Position numbers and translations under genes: made by a program. Source: Candidatus Rokuibacteriota bacterium (GTDB lineage: Bacteria; JAUVQV01). Taken from it: a DNA stretch of 7,324 bases. Below the pieces are notes generated by a model that searched no databases, was not told the DNA's origin, and saw only the letters and a program-made list of their open reading frames with translations. This document shows positions 1 to 5,151 of the stretch, piece by piece. Every line of letters begins with the position of its first letter. The stretch's first letter is position 1. The DNA is taken from contig JAUWCW010000093.1 of the NCBI GenBank assembly GCA_030609125.1, positions 1-7,324 of the forward strand. The letters run 5' to 3'.

Positions 1-85
1 CCGCCGCGGCGGGCACGACGGGTCCCGACGCCAGGAGGGTGACGAGCACCGCCCCGACAATCCTGCTTGTCCTCTGAGTCTTCAT
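1..85 (-). CDS. mlaC: Partial secreted protein, probably MlaC (phospholipid-binding periplasmic component)
   Basis: Only the first 28 codons are inside the window. They read as a Sec signal peptide: a basic start (MKTQRTSR), a hydrophobic core (IVGAVLVTLLASG) and an Ala-rich end (PVVPAAA) suited to signal peptidase I. The gene follows mlaA in the same direction after a gap of 64 nt, in the position where mla operons usually carry mlaC, the soluble protein that ferries phospholipid between the MlaFEDB complex and the outer-membrane MlaA. The name rests on gene order and the signal peptide only, because the MlaC fold itself lies outside the window. No convincing Shine-Dalgarno precedes the ATG. 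Any other secreted protein is possible. Confidence 0.55.
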   Translation of the reverse strand, partial: MKTQRTSRIVGAVLVTLLASGPVVPAAA

Positions 86-149
86 GCCGTGGAAGATACC
101 ATGAAGCCGCGTCGATGGGCAACGGAGCGCGGAAATCGCGGTGGCCGGC

Positions 150-965
150 CTATTTGGCAACGTCGGCGTCCCGCTTCTGGGCGTATGCATTCCTGATAAA
201 GACATAGGGGTCGAGGGCCTGGCGCTTTATGCCCTCGTAGGTGTCCTTGTCGAGGGAGGTTGTGTTCACGTAGTTGCCTCCCTTGACGGCGAGGTACAGA
301 ATCTGTCTCTCCGGAGCGCTCCAGTAGATCGGGTCCAGGAAGAAATCGCCGACGAGGCCCGTCGTGTCCCTGAGGCTCGAGGGCCCGAGGAGGGGGAGGA
401 CGAAGTAGAACCCCTGCCCGAAGCCCCACACCCCGAGGGTCTGGCCGAAGTCCTCCTTCTTCGGACCGATGCCGGTCATCTTCTTCGCCTGGTCGGAGAA
501 GCCGAGGATGCCGACGGTGGTGTTGACCATGAAGCGGCCCACCTCGTTGCCGAAGTCGTCGACTTTGCCCTGGAGGAGGCAGTTCGCGGCCCTCACAGGG
601 GCGAAGAGGTTGGAGAAAAAGTTTCCGAGAGAGGTGCGCACCGGCCTGGGGGCGACCGCCCTCCAGCCTCTGGCCACAGGCTTGGCGAGGTAGAAGTAGA
701 ACTTGTCGTTGATCCAGAAGACGGCCCGGTTGTAGCCTTCCAGGGGATCGCCGATGAGGATTTCCTCCGCTTCCTCCTCGTCCCCGAAGAGCTCTTCCAG
801 CAGATCCTCGTCGAGATCCTCGTCGCCGTCCCCGGCCTTTTCCGCGGCGTCTGCGCCGGCGGCGGCCTCCGGGAAAGGCGGGGCGCCGACGGCCGACCCG
901 GGCAGGGCCGTCAGGAAAAGAAACAGGACGGCTCCGGCCAGGGAAGACACCGTGAGAGAGCGCAT
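150..965 (-). CDS. mlaA: MlaA/VacJ-family phospholipid transport protein without a lipobox
   Basis: A 271-residue VacJ-family protein, known in other bacteria as the outer-membrane partner that removes phospholipid from the outer leaflet. Family motifs are clear: DPLEGYNRAVFWINDK (residues 73-88), NTTVGILGF (148-156), EDFGQTLGVWGFGQGFY (171-187) and LPLLGPSSLRD (190-200). Residues 1-28 form a signal peptide, but there is no Cys near its end, and the only Cys in the protein is residue 129. It should therefore be cut by signal peptidase I (about AVGA/PP) and not be lipidated, unlike E. coli MlaA. Residues about 46-70 are a strongly acidic Asp/Glu linker before the conserved domain. The ATG abuts the mlaD stop (TGAATG), which suggests translational coupling. 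The family call is very secure; the absence of lipidation is inferred from sequence. Confidence 0.95.
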   Translation of the reverse strand: MRSLTVSSLAGAVLFLFLTALPGSAVGAPPFPEAAAGADAAEKAGDGDEDLDEDLLEELFGDEEEAEEILIGDPLEGYNRAVFWINDKFYFYLAKPVARGWRAVAPRPVRTSLGNFFSNLFAPVRAANCLLQGKVDDFGNEVGRFMVNTTVGILGFSDQAKKMTGIGPKKEDFGQTLGVWGFGQGFYFVLPLLGPSSLRDTTGLVGDFFLDPIYWSAPERQILYLAVKGGNYVNTTSLDKDTYEGIKRQALDPYVFIRNAYAQKRDADVAK

Positions 966-1412
966 TCAGTCTTTCCCGAAAATGTACTTGCTCACCAGTT
1001 CTTCGAGGTTGATGGCGGATTCGGTTTCGAAGATCTCCCCCCGGGGGCCGATCACCTCCTCGGCGCCTCCGGGAGTAAGGGCGACGTACCGGTCGCCGAT
1101 GATGCCGGCGGTCCGTATGGAGGCGATGACGTCCTCCTGGAGGACGACCCCGTCATCGATGGCCATCTCCACCACCGCCTCGTAGTCCTCGAGGTCGAGG
1201 TCGACCTTCGTCACTTTCCCGACCCTGACGCCGGCGATCTCCACGGTGGCCCCTTCCTTCAGGCCCGAAATGGACCCGAAGCGGGCCATGACGGTGTAGC
1301 TGTCGTCCCCGAAGATCTGCACGTCCCCCAGCCGGACCGCCAGCCAGGCGAAGCAGACGAACCCCAGGATCATGAACAGCCCTACCCAGACTTCAACGTT
1401 GAACCTTTTCAC
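966..1412 (-). CDS. mlaD: MlaD, MCE-domain protein of the phospholipid ABC transporter
   Basis: A 148-residue protein with one N-terminal membrane helix (about residues 8-28) and a single MCE domain. MCE hallmarks are YTVMARFGSISGLKEGATVE (39-58), followed by IAGVRVGKV and GIIGDRYVALTPGG (103-116). It ends in an ESAINLEELVSKYIFGKD tail typical of MlaD. Known members form a hexameric ring in the periplasm on top of the MlaE permease, and the ring's central pore carries lipid. The start codon is GTG at 1410-1412. A GGGAGGAG ribosome-binding site lies upstream within the end of mlaF, and the two genes overlap by 20 nt. The length is close to that of other single-MCE MlaD proteins, so it appears intact. 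Confidence 0.95.
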   Translation of the reverse strand: MKRFNVEVWVGLFMILGFVCFAWLAVRLGDVQIFGDDSYTVMARFGSISGLKEGATVEIAGVRVGKVTKVDLDLEDYEAVVEMAIDDGVVLQEDVIASIRTAGIIGDRYVALTPGGAEEVIGPRGEIFETESAINLEELVSKYIFGKD

Positions 1413-2184
1413 TGTAGCCCGGCTCCTCCCTGTCGCTCGAATAGATTGGTCCCATCGTCGTTTTCACAAACGCCTGAATGGCGTGGTTGTCTGAAAGTTG
1501 AAACTCTTCCGGAGACAGGTTCCCCTGCAGTTTGCCATCGTGCAGAAGCGCCACCTTGTCCGAGAGCTTGAAGATCTTCGGCACGTCGTGGCTCACGATG
1601 ACGGCGGTGTAGTCGAGCTGGGACTGGGTCTTGTGAAAGAGGCGGTAGATCTCGTTGCTCTTGTGCACGTCCAGCCCGGTCGTCGGCTCGTCGAAAAAGA
1701 CGATGCGCGGGTTCAGCATGAGGGCCCGGGCCAGCCCGACGCGCTTGCGCATCCCGCCGCTGATCTGGGCGGGGTATTTCTCGTTGATGCCGTCCAGGTC
1801 CATCATGCCCAGCTTTTCCTCCACGCTCTCACGGATTTTCTTCTCCGGAAGGTCCGTCCTCTCCCTCAGCGGCAGGGCGACGTTGTCGAAGACCGTCATG
1901 GAGTCAAAGAGGGCGGCGTTCTGAAAGAGGACCCCGAAATCCCGCCTCACCTCCTTCAGGGCCTTCCCGCTTATCTTCGCCAGGTCCTTGCCGAAAACCA
2001 GCACCTGGCCGCTGTCGGGCCTGACCAGGCCCAGCATGTGCTTGAGGATAACGCTTTTGCCCATGCCGCTCGGTCCCACGATAACCGTGGTGGTCCCTTC
2101 TTCCACGGTGATGTTCACGCCGCTGAGAACCTGCTGGCGCCCGAAGGACTTTTTCACGTCTATAAGCTGAATGGCGGCGGTCAT
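1393..2184 (-). CDS. mlaF: MlaF, ATPase of the phospholipid ABC transporter
   Basis: A 263-residue ABC ATPase with a complete motif set: Walker A GPSGMGKS (residues 37-44), Q-loop Gln88, signature SGGMRKR (142-148), Walker B IVFFDEPTTGLD (161-172) and H-loop His199. The Met in Walker A and the SGGMRKR form of the signature are characteristic of the MlaF/Mkl group. It should sit on the cytoplasmic face of the MlaE permease and power lipid movement. Its ATG overlaps the mlaE stop codon (ATGA), so translation is probably coupled. No strong Shine-Dalgarno is visible, which fits coupling. The C-terminal tail of about 25 residues is polar and not conserved in any way I recognise. There is no mlaB (STAS) gene in the window. 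Confidence 0.96.
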   Translation of the reverse strand: MTAAIQLIDVKKSFGRQQVLSGVNITVEEGTTTVIVGPSGMGKSVILKHMLGLVRPDSGQVLVFGKDLAKISGKALKEVRRDFGVLFQNAALFDSMTVFDNVALPLRERTDLPEKKIRESVEEKLGMMDLDGINEKYPAQISGGMRKRVGLARALMLNPRIVFFDEPTTGLDVHKSNEIYRLFHKTQSQLDYTAVIVSHDVPKIFKLSDKVALLHDGKLQGNLSPEEFQLSDNHAIQAFVKTTMGPIYSSDREEPGYSEKVQR

Positions 2185-2969
2185 ACCAGCATGGCACTTA
2201 TGAGGTAGTCCCAGACGAGGACCGAGACCGACGAGAGGACGACGGCGCTGGTCGTCACGTGGCTCACCCCCTCGGCGCCGAATCCCCCGGAGCGCTCCTC
2301 ATGGAGAAAGAACCCCTTGGACGTGGCCACCCAGACGAGGAGGAGGCCGAAGACGAGGGACTTGACGATCCCCATGTGGATGTCCTGCCACTCAACGGAG
2401 GCGTACATCCCCTGGAAGTACGTTCCGGCGTTCACCCCCATCACCTTCACGCCGATGAGGTACCCGCCCAGGATGCCCACCACGTCGAAAATGAAGGTCA
2501 GGATCGGCATTGAGACGATGGTGGCGATGAATTTCGGGGCGATCAGGAACTGGTAGGGGTCGACGGCCATGCACTCCAGGGCGTCGATCTGCTCCGAGTT
2601 GCGCATGATGCCGACCTCGGCGGTCATGGCGGATCCCGCCCGGCCGATCACCATGAGGGCCGCCAGGACAGGGCCGAGCTCCCGGATCAGGCTGAGGGCC
2701 ACCGCCGAGCCGAGAAAGCCCTCGGAACCGAACTTTCTGAGGGTATAGTACCCCTGCAGGGCGAGAACCATGCCGGTGAATCCTCCGGTGAAGAGGATGA
2801 CCGGCAGGGAGCGGACCCCGATGAAGTGCAGCTGCCGAAGAACCGCCGAGGGCTTGTAGGGGGGCGTGAGGGCGCTCACCACGCTGACCAGGAGAAACCT
2901 CGTCATCCGGCCCGTCTGCTCCAGGTAGTAGAGGCAGTCGTCGCCAAGCTTTTCCAGAAATCCGATCAT
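2181..2969 (-). CDS. mlaE: MlaE, permease of the phospholipid ABC transporter
   Basis: A 262-residue MlaE-family (DUF140) permease. The N-terminus has an amphipathic segment (MIGFLEKLGDDCLYYLEQ) typical of the family, then several hydrophobic helices. The conserved core covers ELGPVLAALMVIGRAGSAM (97-115) followed by the TAEVGIMRNSEQIDALE stretch (116-132). It forms the inner-membrane channel to which MlaF and MlaD bind. The frame stays open upstream to an ATG at 3099-3101, but that 44-residue extension is not family-like and crosses the likely promoter. The ATG at 2967-2969 has GGGAG about 8 nt upstream and gives the usual family length. This is the first gene of the operon; a promoter candidate lies at 3006-3034. 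Confidence 0.95.
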   Translation of the reverse strand: MIGFLEKLGDDCLYYLEQTGRMTRFLLVSVVSALTPPYKPSAVLRQLHFIGVRSLPVILFTGGFTGMVLALQGYYTLRKFGSEGFLGSAVALSLIRELGPVLAALMVIGRAGSAMTAEVGIMRNSEQIDALECMAVDPYQFLIAPKFIATIVSMPILTFIFDVVGILGGYLIGVKVMGVNAGTYFQGMYASVEWQDIHMGIVKSLVFGLLLVWVATSKGFFLHEERSGGFGAEGVSHVTTSAVVLSSVSVLVWDYLISAMLV

Positions 2970-3005
2970 AGGTCCGCTCCCGGCCCTCCTTGCCCAAACA
3001 ACTGA

Positions 3006-3034
3006 ATTTTCACCTTTCCCACCGAAAGTGTCAA
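3006..3034 (-). promoter_or_regulatory. Candidate sigma70 promoter for the mla operon
   Basis: On the minus strand, TTGACA (3034-3029) is followed after 17 nt by GAAAAT (3011-3006), which matches TATAAT at four of six positions. Transcription would start near 3000, leaving a leader of about 30 nt before the mlaE ATG at 2969. The spacer holds a small inverted repeat, CTTTC-N5-GAAAG (3014-3028). The -35 is perfect; the -10 is only fair. Confidence 0.5.
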
Positions 3035-3101
3035 GAAAGCCGGTGTGAAGTCCACCCGAAGTGTGACCGGACGGCTCCAGCGAGATTCCCGGGAAGCACA
3101 A

Positions 3102-3134
3102 AGCGGGTGCCGGATCGGCGATCCGGCACCCGCT
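3102..3134 (-). terminator. Perfect 15-bp hairpin after the glutamate-synthase-like gene
   Basis: AGCGGGTGCCGGATC (3102-3116) and its exact reverse complement (3120-3134) flank a GGC loop. The hairpin lies 22 nt past the stop codon of the upstream minus-strand gene (3157) and before the mla promoter, which is where an intrinsic terminator belongs. The downstream tract on that strand is only TTGTGCTT, so it is a weak U-run; the very stable GC-rich stem may compensate. It would separate the synthase-like transcript from the mla operon. Confidence 0.65.
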
Positions 3135-3156
3135 CCCTGCGGCTCTTTCTTTCGGC

Positions 3157-4746
3157 TTACGACTTCAGGATCTTCTCCGCTTCCTTGCGGTAGGCGTTCA
3201 TCACATAGGGGAGGCCGGAGACCTCGGAGGCCTCGGGGGTGAGGGTGAAAACGTCCTTCCTCCCGACCTGGTCCAGGGAGAAGTTCCGGCTTCCCGCCAT
3301 GAGCTGCTGGAGGCCGACCCGGATCTTCTGGGAGAAGGTGTAGATGCCGATGGCGCCGAGAGGCAGCTTCTTGACTTCCCGGCCGTACTTTTCCCTCAGC
3401 TCCTCGTAGGTGACGAAGATCTCCTTGGGGAGGATGCCGAACTTGCCGACGGACTTCGGCAGCTTGTTTTCCTTGAGCCAGTCGCCGATGTTCTTGCCGA
3501 CCATGCCGGGGATCATCAGGGCGCGGCCCATGCAGATCGCCTTGAAGTGGGGAGCGCCCATGGCGAGGACCTTGTAGATGTCGGCCTCGTGACTGAAACC
3601 GCCGGCCATGGCGAGGTCGGGCACCCGGATCCCCCTCTTGCGCAGCTTTTCGGCGAACTCGCAGGCGAGGGACTGGAGATAGAAAGTCGGCACGCCCCAC
3701 TCGTTCATCATGTTCCAGGGGCTCATGCCGGTGCCGCCGGGGGCGCCGTCGATGGTGAGCAGGTCAATTTTCGCTTCCGCACCCCAGCGCATGGCCATGG
3801 CCAGTTCGTCCATGCAGTAGGCGCCGGTCTTGAGGGTGATCCGCTTGAAGCCGAGCTTCCGCAGGCGCTTCACCTCGTCGAGGAAGCCCTTTCTCGAGAT
3901 GAAGCCGAGGCGGGAGTGACGCTCGAATTCTATCAGCTCGCGTTCCTTGAAGGCGCGGATCATGTCGGGGGCGCTCGGGTCGGGAGTGACGACGTAGCCG
4001 CGCTTCTGCAGCTCCTGGGCCCGCTTGAGATCATTCACGCGGATCTCGCCGCCGATGCACTTGGCGCCCTGCCCCCACTTGAGCTCGATGGTGTCGAGGC
4101 CGTGCTTTTCCAGGACGTACTCGGCGACGCCGAAGCCGGTGTCCTCGACGTTCATCTGGACGAGTATCTCGCCGTAGCCCTCGTTGTAGCGCTTGTAGGT
4201 CTCGATGCGGCGATCCATCTCGGGCGACTTGACGATCTTGCCTTTCTTGTTCAGCTCCAGCTTGGGGTCAATGCCGCAGACGTTCTCCCCGCAGACGAGG
4301 GTGACACCCGAGATCGCCGCGCCGACGGCGAAGTGCTCCCAGTTCTTCCGTGCGATCTCCGTCGAACCGAGCGCGCCGGTGAAGATCGGCACCTTCATCT
4401 TGACTTTCTTTGTCCAGCCATAAGAGGTCTCGGTGTTGGCGTTGGGGAAGATGGCGTTGTCCGAGTCGGCCTTCATTCCCTTGGGGAGGCCCCGCGCCCC
4501 CATGGCGTAGCCGCAAATGTTGACGTGCGAATAGTCGATAGGGTAGTTCTTGTCGGCGCCGGCGGTGGTTTCACCAAAGGGTCCCGGATAGAGTGTCTCA
4601 CGGCCGCGGAAGGACGCGAGCCACACCTCGCAGCCGCCCTTGCAACCGTCGAGACAGTCGGTGCACAGGCCGGACATGGGCACGACGCTGCGCGACCGGT
4701 TGAAGGTTCCGATTGCCGAGTTCGCGTTGGGTTTTCTCAGGTTCAT
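3157..4746 (-). CDS. FMN-binding glutamate synthase family protein (stand-alone synthase domain)
   Basis: A 529-residue protein related to the FMN/synthase domain of the glutamate synthase large subunit, which in the classical enzyme adds ammonia to 2-oxoglutarate to make glutamate. Visible barrel motifs are LKTGAYCMDELAMAM (305-319), IDGAPGGTGMSP (332-343, matching the GHDGGTGASP element of GltB) and the probable FMN-phosphate region AMAGGFSHEADIYKVLAMGA (379-398) with MGRA (406-409). There is no glutaminase domain, and no GltD-like subunit is nearby. The Cys cluster that holds the 3Fe-4S centre in canonical GltB is missing: only Cys405 remains there. Instead the N-terminus has CTDCLDGCKGGC (Cys28, 31, 35, 39), a possible iron-sulfur or metal site. 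The ATG at 4744-4746 is preceded by GGGAGGGAG. An open extension to 4911 crosses the promoter and is rejected. The fold is secure; substrate and electron donor are unknown. Confidence 0.85.
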   Translation of the reverse strand: MNLRKPNANSAIGTFNRSRSVVPMSGLCTDCLDGCKGGCEVWLASFRGRETLYPGPFGETTAGADKNYPIDYSHVNICGYAMGARGLPKGMKADSDNAIFPNANTETSYGWTKKVKMKVPIFTGALGSTEIARKNWEHFAVGAAISGVTLVCGENVCGIDPKLELNKKGKIVKSPEMDRRIETYKRYNEGYGEILVQMNVEDTGFGVAEYVLEKHGLDTIELKWGQGAKCIGGEIRVNDLKRAQELQKRGYVVTPDPSAPDMIRAFKERELIEFERHSRLGFISRKGFLDEVKRLRKLGFKRITLKTGAYCMDELAMAMRWGAEAKIDLLTIDGAPGGTGMSPWNMMNEWGVPTFYLQSLACEFAEKLRKRGIRVPDLAMAGGFSHEADIYKVLAMGAPHFKAICMGRALMIPGMVGKNIGDWLKENKLPKSVGKFGILPKEIFVTYEELREKYGREVKKLPLGAIGIYTFSQKIRVGLQQLMAGSRNFSLDQVGRKDVFTLTPEASEVSGLPYVMNAYRKEAEKILKS

Positions 4747-4764
4747 ATTCTCCCTCCCTTGTTT

Positions 4765-4780
4765 TGGCAGTGAATAACCA
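4765..4780. promoter_or_regulatory. Degenerate second operator-like repeat in the synthase-like gene's leader
   Basis: TGGCA-GTGAAT-AACCA has the same 16-bp layout as the better site at 4834-4849, keeping TGG and CCA at the ends. It lies 19-34 nt upstream of the ATG at 4746, inside the predicted untranslated leader. Paired operators near or past the start site are known for NrpR in Methanococcus; using that as support is inference. Confidence 0.3.
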
Positions 4781-4833
4781 CATTGAACTTGTCTTCGAAG
4801 CTTCTGCGTCAGATATGCCAAGAACTGCCTATC

Positions 4834-4849
4834 TGGCAATATCGTGCCA
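4834..4849. promoter_or_regulatory. Candidate NrpR-type operator TGGCA-N6-TGCCA
   Basis: A perfect 5-bp inverted repeat, TGGCA-ATATCG-TGCCA. It starts at the last base of the predicted -10 box of the minus-strand gene and extends over the expected start site (about 4842), an ideal place for repression. Characterised archaeal NrpR operators have a GGxx-N6-xxCC layout (GGAA-N6-TTCC, and a GGTA-N6-TACC variant); this site is GGCA-N6-TGCC, with the same spacing. The link to the adjacent regulator is inferred. Confidence 0.55.
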
Positions 4850-4878
4850 ATATACAGAACCAGCGACCCCGATGTCAA
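4849..4878 (-). promoter_or_regulatory. Sigma70 promoter of the glutamate-synthase-like gene
   Basis: On the minus strand a perfect TTGACA (4878-4873) is followed after 18 nt by TATATT (4854-4849), five of six matches to TATAAT. The start site should be near 4842, giving a leader of about 95 nt before the ATG at 4746. This also argues against an upstream start for that gene, since the extension begins at 4911, upstream of the promoter. Confidence 0.7.
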
Positions 4879-4952
4879 TTGAAATTTCTTCCCGTATTTC
4901 TTGTTATTCAATGGGTTACCTAGGGGAATCGGCTCCGGTCAACGTAAATTAT

Positions 4953-4966
4953 TGGCAATATTGCCA
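4953..4966. repeat. Perfect 14-bp palindrome TGGCAATATTGCCA
   Basis: A fully symmetric TGGCAAT/ATTGCCA between the two divergent genes, about 75 bp upstream of the leftward -35. It uses the same TGGCA/TGCCA half-sites as the repeat at 4834-4849, but with a 4-nt spacer. A further half-site, TGGCA, follows at 4975-4979. It probably binds a dimeric regulator, with the neighbouring NrpR-like protein the obvious candidate. Confidence 0.5.
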
Positions 4967-5088
4967 CAACAGAGTGGCAAACATTGAGGCGCCGATGCCG
5001 GGATCGGGGCCTCCCGGAGGGGGGGAGTTGCCCCATCTTGTGCCTGCTTATGGTATATTTAGCATATATAGATGGATTGCCTACCGGG

Positions 5089-5108
5089 ATCTGGCAAAAT
5101 TGCCGGAT
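5089..5108. promoter_or_regulatory. Palindrome just upstream of the NrpR-like gene, possible autoregulatory operator
   Basis: ATC-T-GGCAA-AA-TTGCC-G-GAT is symmetric at all but one outer pair and the central AA. It has the same TGGCA-N4-TGCC layout as the palindrome at 4953-4966. It lies 43 nt before the regulator's ATG and downstream of the A/T-rich patch that may contain its promoter, a position that suits autorepression. A lone TGGCA follows at 5114-5118. Confidence 0.45.
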
Positions 5109-5151
5109 TTTCATGGCAAGATTCTGGCTGTATCAAGGGGGCGAGGACGGA

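Larger units (their letters stand above)
4747..5151. promoter_or_regulatory. Divergent intergenic control region between the synthase-like gene and the NrpR-like gene
   Basis: About 405 bp without a credible gene and visibly richer in A/T than its flanks. It holds the promoter of the leftward gene (4849-4878), a TGGCA-N6-TGCCA palindrome on that promoter (4834-4849), a degenerate copy in the leader (4765-4780), and two TGGCA-N4-TGCC palindromes on the regulator's side (4953-4966 and 5089-5108). Isolated half-sites occur at 4816, 4975 and 5114. An A/T-rich patch at 5054-5070 (TATATT, then CATATATA) could supply the -10 of the rightward gene, but I found no matching -35. Open frames that cross this region are extensions of the flanking genes. 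Confidence 0.8.

Noticed and set aside
141-1571. A long plus-strand open frame opposite mlaA, mlaD and mlaF.
   Set aside because: It is antisense to three well-supported genes and its product is low-complexity, rich in Gly, Glu, Val and His, as expected of a shadow frame in GC-rich DNA.
3547-4773. A 408-residue plus-strand open frame opposite the glutamate-synthase-like gene.
   Set aside because: It is antisense to a gene with clear family motifs, and its translation shows no recognisable domain and has the biased composition of a shadow.
4834-4850. A sigma54-like promoter, TTGGCACGATATTGCCA, on the minus strand upstream of the glutamate-synthase-like gene.
   Set aside because: It resembles TGGCAC-N5-TTGC, but the GG-to-GC distance is 9 nt, not the strictly kept 10. 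The sequence is better explained as an inverted repeat lying on a near-consensus sigma70 promoter.
4747-4911. A 55-residue N-terminal extension of the glutamate-synthase-like protein.
   Set aside because: It would be translated from DNA that includes the predicted promoter and operator. The ATG at 4746 has a strong ribosome-binding site and starts family-like sequence.
4984-5151. A 56-residue N-terminal extension of the NrpR-like protein.
   Set aside because: The extension is not family-like and overlaps operator-like repeats, while the ATG at 5152 is directly followed by the winged-helix domain and has a usable ribosome-binding site.
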